Origin: Profundicola sp051011115
GTDB taxonomy: Bacteria > Bacteroidota > Bacteroidia > Flavobacteriales > Weeksellaceae
DNA length: 11,681 bases
Assembly: GCA_051011115.1 (NCBI GenBank)
Contig: JBPCUN010000022.1
Coordinates: 1-11,681 of the forward strand
Direction: 5' to 3'
Positions 1-7,200 of the stretch are shown here, piece after piece. How positions within the stretch are numbered: position 1 is the stretch's first letter; each line of letters starts with the position of its first letter. The notes under the pieces were generated by a model, which had not been told where the DNA came from, searched no databases, and saw nothing but the letters and a program-made list of their open reading frames with translations. A program made the translations under genes and the position numbers.

Positions 1-341
1 ACCTTGAAGATTTTGATGACGATGCGGCCTTGCAAGTACAAGAAGCACAGCAAAAATTTGCAGGCGTGATATTCAGGCAAATATCATCGGAAGTTTTTTC
101 GGTATCTGGACCATTTACAATACCTAACCAAAAATGTATTGTGCTTGTAGACGCTACAACTGCACCAGTTGTAATTAATCTCAACAACACCCATGGAAAA
201 GAAATAACAATAAAAAAGATTGATGCAACACCCAATGCGGTGTCTGTATTACAGAATGTTGATGGTGCGCCACTATCAATCGTTACACCCATGGAATCCG
301 CCAGGATTATTGGAGATGGACAAGACTACTACACCGTCTAA
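1..341 (+). CDS. Probable tail-fibre / virion structural protein, C-terminal fragment
   Basis: The reading frame is open from the left edge (first full codon at base 3, reading LEDFDDDAALQ...) to TAA at 339-341, so the start lies outside the window; the TTG at 30 is not needed as a start. About 112 residues are visible. After an acidic/Gln-rich stretch comes a beta-strand-rich segment with motifs such as IVLVDATTAPVVINL, EITIKKIDATPNAV and a final ARIIGDGQDYYTV. This pattern (a 'DATxxxVxINL' strand, then 'IKKxDATxNAV', then a closing strand) is familiar from C-terminal regions of phage tail fibres and other virion surface proteins. That is family recognition by eye, not a proven homology. The gene overlaps the next start by 26 bases. 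An adhesin role is inferred only; a baseplate or other decoration protein is possible. Confidence 0.55.
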   Translation, partial: LEDFDDDAALQVQEAQQKFAGVIFRQISSEVFSVSGPFTIPNQKCIVLVDATTAPVVINLNNTHGKEITIKKIDATPNAVSVLQNVDGAPLSIVTPMESARIIGDGQDYYTV

Positions 342-693
342 CCAGCCAGCCATTGATTTAAATAAGAGCTGGAAGAATAATTTTAGACCATCAGAAGTAC
401 CACCGGATGAAATTTGGTGGGATGACGTGTATCAAAAATGGATTAGAAAATATGCCTTTGACACAAAACACACAAGGTATATGCGTTTATTCATTAAATG
501 GCATACACACACAAGAAACCCTAAAAAAACAGCCAACTTTGTATTACAACAGCATCAGGTTGAATACATCAAACAACAAAAGCCCACAATAGTTGGGTAT
601 CTAGAGGGATGCCTCAAGGAGTATTTTAGTGATGATTCAAGTACCAGAACTCGACCTACTGTCGCCAGAAGTAAGAAAACAGATCGTAGCTGA
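316..693 (+). CDS. Small Trp-rich phage protein of unknown function
   Basis: This 125-residue protein starts at ATG 316, inside the end of the tail-fibre-like gene, with AGGA at 303-306 about nine bases upstream. The frame is open further upstream to an ATG at 220, but that would overlap the previous gene by 122 bases and has no better ribosome site. I do not recognise the family. It has five tryptophans (19, 34, 35, 42, 62), a WW pair in EIWWDDVYQKW, a His-rich KWHTHTR segment near residue 63 and a basic, Ser/Thr/Arg-rich tail after about residue 108. No signal peptide or membrane helix is evident. Its last 62 bases overlap the next gene, whose ribosome site lies inside it. Small proteins just after a tail-fibre gene are sometimes fibre assembly factors, but nothing here shows that. 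Confidence 0.6.
   Translation: MDKTTTPSNQPAIDLNKSWKNNFRPSEVPPDEIWWDDVYQKWIRKYAFDTKHTRYMRLFIKWHTHTRNPKKTANFVLQQHQVEYIKQQKPTIVGYLEGCLKEYFSDDSSTRTRPTVARSKKTDRS
616..632 (+). promoter_or_regulatory. Shine-Dalgarno choosing between GTG 629 and ATG 632
   Basis: AAGGAG at 616-621 is the ribosome site of the alpha-CTD-like gene. It stands 7 bases before GTG 629 and 10 bases before ATG 632, both in frame, so the sequence allows either start. ATG 632 was taken because ATG is preferred. The protein differs by one residue only. Confidence 0.6.
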
Positions 694-1663
694 TGCAGCA
701 TCGGCAGGTTACTCGTCGGTAGCGATGTATGCACTCAAGCAACTCGAAGGTCGTTATCTACAGTCAAGTCACAAGGACGTTAAACATCTTTCCCTTCAAG
801 AATCGGACAGTGATGGTGTCCAGTACGTATCTACCCCATCACCTGATCCAGAAATGAAGCAAGTTGAGGCGAAGGTTCAAAAAGAGCACAACCCAAACCA
901 GCCTGTTGCATCAGCAAACAAAAACGACACATCAGCAACAATCGAATCTCTTGATGTGTCTGGCTATTGTTACAAGCCGCTTCTCAAAGCTGGCATTGTT
1001 ACGGTTCAAGACGCACTTAACTATCTCAAGACTGGCAAAAGCCTTTCTGAGATTAAGAGGTTTGGCGCATCATCTCAAGAGGAACTGATGTTGGCACTTG
1101 CGCCATATCTGGCAGCTCCTACGCCAGATGATGATGATTGGACTGAAGACCCAGAAGAAGAGGTTGAAGACGACTTTGAGGAAGAAGAGGATTCATATGA
1201 AGATGAAGAGGAAGAAGACCTCGACGATTTTGACAACGATGAAGAAGATGAAGAATCTTATTACATGCAAACCATTGGGCTGCCAGCCGATAAAGAAGGC
1301 ATGAAGTTGGCCGCAAGCCTCTATGTTAAGGCCTGGGACTTTAAAGATAAAGAGGAGGGCAAGAAAAAGGCGCGAGAGATTGTATCTGGAATCTTTGACC
1401 CTAAAGATCAGGATTCATATGGCGAGTCCATCGCAGCCCTCGCTAAAGCTATGCCAAAGACAACCATTCAACACAAGCGAGTTCTACAGCTTATGGAAGA
1501 ATTGGGAGAAACAGACCATGATGTGTTCGTGATCAGAGCAACCGCATGTGCTGGTAAAGAATACTCTCAACTCACGCACCAGGAAACTCTTGATCTTTTG
1601 TCGGAAATGAAAGATGATCTTGATGAAGTGGCTGAATTAGCTGATGATGACTTCATGTTCTAA
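632..1663 (+). CDS. RNA polymerase alpha-CTD-like HhH protein with acidic linker
   Basis: About 343 residues in three parts. (Numbering here counts from GTG 629.) Residues 1-45 form a predicted helical N-terminus, followed by a polar linker. Residues 104-161 resemble the RNA polymerase alpha C-terminal domain: IESLDVSGYCYKPLLKAGI, then TVQDAL, SEIKRFGASSQEEL and a closing helix match the alpha-CTD pattern 'LxLSxRxxNxLKRAGIxTVxDL...IxxLGxKSxxEI'. The equivalents of E. coli alpha R265 and K298, which contact DNA, do not seem to be kept, so it may bind protein or bind DNA differently. Residues 167-209 are almost solid Asp/Glu. Residues 215-344 form an unrecognised, mainly helical domain ending in another acidic tail. 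An intrinsic terminator follows directly. The HhH/alpha-CTD call is by pattern; a transcription-modulating role is inference. It may instead be an adaptor or DNA mimic. Confidence 0.7.
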   Translation: MIQVPELDLLSPEVRKQIVADAASAGYSSVAMYALKQLEGRYLQSSHKDVKHLSLQESDSDGVQYVSTPSPDPEMKQVEAKVQKEHNPNQPVASANKNDTSATIESLDVSGYCYKPLLKAGIVTVQDALNYLKTGKSLSEIKRFGASSQEELMLALAPYLAAPTPDDDDWTEDPEEEVEDDFEEEEDSYEDEEEEDLDDFDNDEEDEESYYMQTIGLPADKEGMKLAASLYVKAWDFKDKEEGKKKAREIVSGIFDPKDQDSYGESIAALAKAMPKTTIQHKRVLQLMEELGETDHDVFVIRATACAGKEYSQLTHQETLDLLSEMKDDLDEVAELADDDFMF

Positions 1664-1670
1664 TGATGCC

Positions 1671-1697
1671 GCCCCTCGTAAAGAGGGGCTTTTTTTT
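1671..1697 (+). terminator. Intrinsic terminator after the alpha-CTD-like gene
   Basis: A perfect 7-bp GC-rich stem (GCCCCTC at 1671-1677, GAGGGGC at 1683-1689) with a 5-base GTAAA loop is followed by eight T (1690-1697). It sits 7 bases after the TAA at 1661-1663. The next gene starts only 11 bases after the T run, leaving no space for a promoter between them. Confidence 0.93.
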
Positions 1698-1708
1698 AAA
1701 AGGCTAAT

Positions 1709-2149
1709 ATGAAAATAAAGAAGCTAGACAATAATTCTATTGGTATCAAGCATGGCGACAGACTCGTTATTAAGATTGAGAAGACTGAATCAAATCCTTC
1801 ATTTCTTAAGTCATCTATACATAAGCGACAATCCAAGAATGGGCTAGTGGTATCCGTCCTTATGAATGGTGCCGTAATGAACAAAGACAGGGTTGGGGTC
1901 CGAGACTATTTCTTTGGTCAGGTTCACGCCGGTGTAGAGGATGGAATTGTCAGGTCGTTTACATATGATGCAAGACGTGATGATTCCGTTACGTCCGCAC
2001 TGAGGTTTACTCTTGGTGCGTGCAAGATGATTCTTTGCGATGGTCCATTTTGGAAATTACGACCAATCAATGAGATCAATAACGAAATACTTGACAGTAT
2101 ACAAAGGGTAATAGATAAATCCTCATCCATTACAAAGGATAAAATATGA
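1709..2149 (+). CDS. Phage protein of unknown function
   Basis: A 146-residue protein starting at ATG 1709 with AAAAGG (1698-1703) five bases upstream, so its ribosome site directly abuts the T run of the preceding terminator. I do not recognise the family. The N-terminal 60 residues are Lys-rich and look like short beta strands (GIKHGDRLVIKIEK, NGLVVSVLMNGAV). The middle has DYFFGQVHAGVEDGIVRSFTYDARRDD and the C-terminus is helical. Two cysteines (CKMILC) lie near residue 105-110. No signal peptide or membrane helix is evident. It overlaps the next gene by ATGA (2146-2149), so the two are probably translationally coupled. With no promoter room after the terminator, expression needs read-through or a promoter inside the upstream gene. 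Confidence 0.7.
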   Translation: MKIKKLDNNSIGIKHGDRLVIKIEKTESNPSFLKSSIHKRQSKNGLVVSVLMNGAVMNKDRVGVRDYFFGQVHAGVEDGIVRSFTYDARRDDSVTSALRFTLGACKMILCDGPFWKLRPINEINNEILDSIQRVIDKSSSITKDKI

Positions 2150-2484
2150 CTGAAGAAGAATATTTGTTTGATGAAGTGACGGATAACATTATCAATCTGA
2201 TGGGGACCATAATCACCATTATGGATTATGGCCATTTTATTGACCCGAATGAAATCAAGGAAGAAGATAAAGATGATCCAGTCATTTCATTTATTTTATC
2301 AAAAGAGAAGAAAACACCTTACAATATTGCTAAAGCGTTAGGAGGAGATGAAATTGCAGAAGTTTTCAAAAATATCACTGACAGTCAACTTAGATCCGAG
2401 TTTGCTAAAGTTGTTGGAACGGTTCTCGAAAGAGAGAAAGTTGAATACCTCTCAGGCCTTGAAGATGATATTGATGGAGATTGA
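2146..2484 (+). CDS. Acidic phage protein of unknown function
   Basis: A 112-residue acidic protein starting at ATG 2146, which overlaps the stop of the preceding gene (ATGA); AAAGGA at 2134-2139 lies six bases before it. I do not recognise the family. The sequence is helical by composition: an N-terminal MTEEEYLFDEVTDNIINLMG, a hydrophobic stretch GTIITIMDYGHF, an IAKALGGDEIAEVFKNI helix pair, and an acidic tail ending LEDDIDGD. The hydrophobic stretch is too short and mixed for a confident membrane helix. The gene ends 20 bases from the stop of the convergent minus-strand gene, with no terminator hairpin between them, so transcripts from both sides may run into each other. It may act together with the upstream coupled gene, but the sequence does not show how. 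Confidence 0.68.
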   Translation: MTEEEYLFDEVTDNIINLMGTIITIMDYGHFIDPNEIKEEDKDDPVISFILSKEKKTPYNIAKALGGDEIAEVFKNITDSQLRSEFAKVVGTVLEREKVEYLSGLEDDIDGD

Positions 2485-2504
2485 TGAGAATTTCCCAGAG
2501 GATA

Positions 2505-2933
2505 TTATCCCTTCGGCAACATATTATAAGTCGGCCCGAATTTCAGTGTAGCCTCATTGTCGGCACGCACAAGAGCTTCTTTTTCTTCCGGTGAAAGATC
2601 ATACTTATTGTTTTTAAGTCTGCCTTTGAGTATTTTTCTGTTACCCAGAGTATTGCCGGTAACATTCCCAATTCCCATACCAATAAGAGTTCCACTTGCA
2701 ACACGACCTATATTACCCATCACATGTTCTGCTGGTGTACCCTTGAAGTCCTTTGAATTACCAATTGCGGAGGCTATTCCAAGTCCAGTACCAATAATGG
2801 CTCCACCCAAAGCGCCAGCTCCAGTATATTTACGCCTGGTCTGGACTTCTTCATAGTTTCTTGCTAAAGGTGGATCTATGATTGGCGAATACCATTGGTA
2901 GTCAGTCTGTAGGGCAATTTTAATTATAGACAT
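2505..2933 (-). CDS. Glycine-zipper protein, the only minus-strand gene
   Basis: A 142-residue protein read leftward from ATG (complement of 2931-2933), with GAGGA (complement of 2938-2942) four bases upstream. It has two glycine-zipper-like hydrophobic segments, residues 38-59 (GAGALGGAIIGTGLGIASA) and about 73-98 (GNIGRVASGTLIGMGIGNV...), separated by a polar loop. A basic then acidic C-terminal tail (RKILKGRLKNNKYDLSPEEKEA) follows. Such GxxxG/GAxxG repeats are known from membrane-inserted or helix-packing proteins. No classical signal peptide is seen. It is the only leftward gene in the window, and its first zipper resembles the C-terminal zipper of the protein at 10185-10898 (TGxxxxGAIIGxG). 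A virion protein that inserts in the host membrane, a lysis-related protein or a toxin are all possible; none is shown. Confidence 0.75.
   Translation of the reverse strand: MSIIKIALQTDYQWYSPIIDPPLARNYEEVQTRRKYTGAGALGGAIIGTGLGIASAIGNSKDFKGTPAEHVMGNIGRVASGTLIGMGIGNVTGNTLGNRKILKGRLKNNKYDLSPEEKEALVRADNEATLKFGPTYNMLPKG
2895..2924 (+). promoter_or_regulatory. Possible sigma70-like promoter for the AAA+/DnaE run
   Basis: TTGGTA (2895-2900; 4 of 6 to TTGACA), an 18-base spacer and TTTAAT (2919-2924; 5 of 6 to TATAAT) would start transcription near 2931, about 25 bases before ATG 2956. It lies inside the start of the opposing glycine-zipper gene. In an AT-rich phage genome such a match can arise by chance. 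Confidence 0.3.
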
Positions 2934-2955
2934 ACAATCCTCAATAGGAGTTTAA

Positions 2956-4281
2956 ATGAAAGAAGATATTCTAGATTATGTAGCAGGTCACCTTGTTTCA
3001 AAGGTGATTGTTGATCAATCAAAGATACCTTACAAGTATTATAGCAAGATAGAACCACTTGCATCAAAGATAATGTCATGGGCCAATACCTTTAGTGACG
3101 TTGAAATCGATAATCCCGTTTCTATTGTAGAAGGTGGATGGAAAGCTTTTCAAAAGGCAGTTGAAAGTCCTCCGAGGATTACACTATCAAACCCAATTGC
3201 AAAGTTTTTGAAGGCAAACCCTCAAATCGTTTCGCTCGATAATGTGTCACTTATTGCTGCCGGACAAATCATATCTAAATACGGCGTAAGCAAAGTTGCA
3301 AAAAGAACCGATACAGAGGAGTTGATCAGAATCAATCTTCACGGATTGGAACGGGACGTTTTTCTGTTGGCAATCACTCCTGCTACGGTTGTAGGTGGAT
3401 CACTTGACGACGAGGACGATGACGATGATTACGCATATGATGATGCGGGTGGAGACGGAAGTGATGTCACAAGATTTCTATGTCATAAAAATGATATCGA
3501 GATGGTCTACGAATACATGAGTCATGTGATTTGGGGAGATGACCTGTGCATGATTGCTGGCAAATCTAATAATGCGCTCTTGAAAGTTACGCCACATGAA
3601 CCCACAACTCGCGACTATTCAGGTCCAGCCCTGAAGTATCTCGATAGCCTTGAAAAGTACTACAAGGCCGGAATTCGTCGCAATATTATTTTTCAGGGTA
3701 TACCAGGGTCTGGTAAAACAACCCTGTGCGCCACCGCGATGCGTCGTTTTCAGAAAAGAACCTTATACATTACTACTGACTTCTTGAGAGAAGTTAGGCA
3801 AGATGAATGGAAATCATTTTGCAAAATCGTAAAGCCAGACCTTGTCATCATTGATGATATAGATCGTATGAGTCATGTGGTACTTGAGAATCTTTTGTTT
3901 ATGTTTGAGGATTCCTGGTATCACGTACCCATTACACTCATGACAACCAACCGCGAAGGATCACTTCCTGCGGCATTCAGACGCCCTGGACGCATTGATC
4001 AAATTCTAGAAATGGAAGATCCATCAGACGATATGCGTATGGTGATGATTATGGATATCGCCAATATGGAGGGTATCACCGAGGTTCCAGAGGAATACAA
4101 GCAGACCCTAATCGAAATACACAAAGATTTCTCTGAGTCACACCTTGTGGAATTTTTGAGAAGGGTTAAGGTTGAGGGGTGGGATTACAAAATCCCAGAA
4201 AACGATATTTCCTTTAGGGACCTTACGAGAGGAAATATGAAGAACCTTATCAATGAACACTCCAAGAAAGTAACGATATGA
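2956..4281 (+). CDS. AAA+ ATPase (BCS1/FtsH-like motor domain)
   Basis: A 441-residue protein starting at ATG 2956 with TAGGAG (2945-2950) five bases before it. The C-terminal half is a classical AAA+ module: Walker A GIPGSGKT (248-255), Walker B LVIIDD (296-301, ending Asp-Asp rather than Asp-Glu), sensor 1 MTTN (Asn332), and LPAAFRRPGRID (337-348) with candidate arginine fingers R343 and R346. The RPGR pattern and short spacing fit the BCS1/FtsH-type AAA clade rather than clamp-loader subunits. The N-terminal 240 residues are unrecognised and carry an acidic insert at about 150-170 (DDEDDDDDYAYDD). No membrane helix is obvious, unlike cellular BCS1 and FtsH. The stop overlaps the DnaE start by ATGA, implying coupled translation and a probable role near replication. 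Helicase loader, remodelling chaperone or clamp-loader-like work are all possible; the specific role is inference. Confidence 0.92.
   Translation: MKEDILDYVAGHLVSKVIVDQSKIPYKYYSKIEPLASKIMSWANTFSDVEIDNPVSIVEGGWKAFQKAVESPPRITLSNPIAKFLKANPQIVSLDNVSLIAAGQIISKYGVSKVAKRTDTEELIRINLHGLERDVFLLAITPATVVGGSLDDEDDDDDYAYDDAGGDGSDVTRFLCHKNDIEMVYEYMSHVIWGDDLCMIAGKSNNALLKVTPHEPTTRDYSGPALKYLDSLEKYYKAGIRRNIIFQGIPGSGKTTLCATAMRRFQKRTLYITTDFLREVRQDEWKSFCKIVKPDLVIIDDIDRMSHVVLENLLFMFEDSWYHVPITLMTTNREGSLPAAFRRPGRIDQILEMEDPSDDMRMVMIMDIANMEGITEVPEEYKQTLIEIHKDFSESHLVEFLRRVKVEGWDYKIPENDISFRDLTRGNMKNLINEHSKKVTI
2975..3001 (-). promoter_or_regulatory. Possible promoter for the minus-strand glycine-zipper gene
   Basis: Read leftward, TTGAAA (complement of 2996-3001; 5 of 6) and CATAAT (complement of 2975-2980; 5 of 6) are separated by 15 bases, which is shorter than the usual 16-18. 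It lies inside the AAA+ coding sequence and overlaps a perfect inverted repeat (2988-3007). Confidence 0.22.
2988..3007. repeat. Perfect 7-bp inverted repeat inside the AAA+ gene start
   Basis: TCACCTT (2988-2994) and AAGGTGA (3001-3007) are perfect inverse complements around a 6-base GTTTCA. It lies 32 bases into the AAA+ coding sequence and over the -35 of a possible leftward promoter. It could be an operator or an RNA hairpin near the start codon. Chance is not excluded. Confidence 0.4.
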
Positions 4282-7200
4282 TTCACTTGCATACCCACAC
4301 ACGATTCTCAGTTGCTGACGCGACACCGTCATCTAAAGATCTTGCTATAGCAGCAGGTCATGGCTCTGTTTTAGCTATTACCGATCACGATTCTATGGCG
4401 GGTATTGTTGAGCATCACAATGCTTGCAAGGCTTATGGAGTAAAGCCTGTGTATGGCGTTGAGTTGACAACAAAAGATAACCATCATTTAACGCTTCTGG
4501 CAAAGAATGATATTGGTCTAAAAAATCTATTTCAGTTGATGATTACAGAACGCTCATACGAAGATATAGATAGAGCAAGCAATGGGATAATCGCCTTATC
4601 GGGAGATCTAATGGGTGCTATTCCGCTTGCCATTCTAAATGAAGACAAAGAGGCTGCTCAGTTTCATATGTCCACCCTAATTGATATTTTTGGAGATGAT
4701 TTCTATCTTGAGAACATCGATCATGGGCTAAAGGAACAAAAAAAGATACTTGATGTTTACCAAAAAGTATCAAAAAAATATAACCGACAAATAGTGACAA
4801 CTAACGATGTGCACTATCTAAGGCCAGAGGATTATAAACTCCAGGCAATGCTTATATGCGATCAACTTAAAGTGGCATTTGACTTTGATTTTCATTTAAA
4901 CAAAGAGGCTTACTTAAAGGACATTCAGTGCCCGGTAGCAAAATATATCGCAAGCCAATGTAATGTTGAACTCGATCTAGGAAAATCGTTTTTGCCAGAA
5001 TTTCCCGTCCCAGACGAATACGAAGACGAATACCACATGATTCGTCAGGTGATATTTGATGGTTTGAAGAGTATGGGATTATTAAAAGATGAATACATTG
5101 CGAGAGTTAAATATGAATTGGAAATCATCAAGAACATGGGCTTTATTGGTTACTATCTTATCGTTTGGGACTTCATCAAATATGCGAAAGATAACGGCAT
5201 TTCTGTTGGCCCAGGTCGAGGCTCTGGTGCTGGCAGTCTCATTGCTTATGCTCTTGGCATCACAAATCTTGATCCGATAAGATATGGCCTTCTTTTTGAA
5301 AGATTCCTGAATCCAGACCGTGTATCAATGCCAGACTTTGATATCGACTTTAGCAACTCTGGAAGAATGAAGGTTGTTGACTATGTGATTAAAAAATATG
5401 GGGACGACTCGGTAACTCAAATTTCAACATTTGGAACACTCAAGCCTAGATCGGCATGGAAAGCCGCAGCACGAGTTCTCGGTATTGGAGCAAGAGACTC
5501 AGATGTTGTATCTAAGATGCTACCTGATAGTGTAAAAAGAACAGAGTCGCTATCAGACATCTTTACTGATGATGGGGAAATCAGAAGCGCCTATATCAAC
5601 GAGTATGACTCTTTGAGTAAATACATAGAGGAAAGACACAAGAAAGTATTTCCCATTGCAACTCGCCTTGAGGGGTGCTTCTCAAACCTCGGCAAACACG
5701 CTGCTGGGGTTCTGGTTTCTAAAGGAAATATGAAAGACATCATCCCTCTGTGGCTATCAGAGGAGGGTGCTCATACAAAGTACATTTCACAGTTGCAATA
5801 TGTGGATGCCGAAAAAATGGGTGCTATCAAGTTTGATTTCCTGGGTCTTATGGAGCTTGATGTTATTGATTACTGCTTGCACCTAATCAATAAACAAGAA
5901 AAAGAAGTTATTGATGTCAATAGAATTGAATATGTTCATGACCCCGAAACATTTGAGTTCATATCTACAGGCAGAACAAAGGGTGTGTTTCAGATTGGCT
6001 CAACCGGATTTATGGGATTCGTTCAGATTCTAAAGCCAGACGTATTTGAGGACATCATCGCTGCTGTGGCCCTATATCGTCCAGGACCAATGGACTACAA
6101 GCCAAAGGGTATGCACGAAGAATATGCTGATAGAAAGAATGGCTTGTCGGCTGTATCTTTCTTGCATGATGACATGAAGGAAATATTGGGTGAGACGTAT
6201 GGAATCATTGTCTACCAGGAGCAAATTATGCTTCTCGCACAGAAGATATGCGGATACACACTTGGTGGTGCAGATCTTCTCAGGCGTGCTATGGGCAAAA
6301 AGAAGCCAGAAGAAATGGCAAAACAAAAGCAAATCATGATTAGCGGTGGACTTAACAATGGTTACTCACAAGAAATGCTCGAAGAGTTATGGTCACAGAT
6401 TGAGACATTCGCCAGATACGGATTCAATAAGTCACATGCTGCTGTGTATGCCAAAATAGCATACATAACCGCATATCTTAAAACTCACTACACGGCTGAG
6501 CTTTTAGCTGCACAAATGCAGATTAGGTTTGATGACACGGATGCGATTGCAGAATTCACAAGGGATGCACTATCGTTCGGAATCAAAATCCAAAGATTGG
6601 ATGTGTCGAAGTCTCCTAAAAACTTCGATGTTAAGGATGGTGTCATTAGGCAAGGGTTGATGTCGGTAAAAGGAATTACCGAGGATGCAGCCTTGCAAAT
6701 CGAAAAGAATCAACCCTATGAATCTATGACAGATTTCGTAGATAAGAATAATCTCACCCTACTTCAGGCAAATGCACTGATACACGCAGGTGCTATGGAT
6801 GGACTTTTGGGTGTAAGGGGCATCTACAACGCTTGTATAAAAAGGGCTCAACTACTCGCTAGTATTTCATCTTGGCTTAAATCTTCAAGGGACGAAAAAA
6901 GAAATCCCAATCAATTAAGCCTGTTCGGTGATATTTCTTACACACTAGTGGATGAGTTTGAGCCTTTATCACGCCTCGATTTGTTAAGGCTTGAATTTGA
7001 GTCCATGGGTCAATATGTATCCGGTCATCCATGTGACGAGTTTAGAGATGAGGCCATGAAACTTGGCGCTACCTATATTTCTGGTGTCACCATTCCAGAT
7101 CACAGGTTTATGGTTTGCGCAACAGTGCGCGCAGTTGAGGAAATTAAAAATAAAAATGATATGCCGATGGCATTTCTAAGAGTTGAGGATGAGAGTGGAA

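Noticed and set aside
30..341. TTG at 30 as a real start of the first gene
   Set aside because: The frame stays open to the window edge and has no ribosome site before the TTG; it is a truncated longer gene.
1127..1255. GAA/GAT-rich tract as a possible simple-sequence repeat or origin
   Set aside because: The tract is irregular at DNA level and is explained by codons for an acidic protein linker; no iterons or AT-rich unwinding segment accompany it.
1098..1304. Very basic Lys/Arg/Met-rich 68-residue frame
   Set aside because: It is the shifted reading of the GAAGAAGAT-rich acidic linker of the alpha-CTD-like gene; composition is an artefact and no start signal is present.
3400..3460. Acidic GACGAT repeat in the AAA+ gene as a recombination or expansion repeat
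   Set aside because: Codons alternate irregularly and the frame is kept; it reads as a short acidic loop of the protein.
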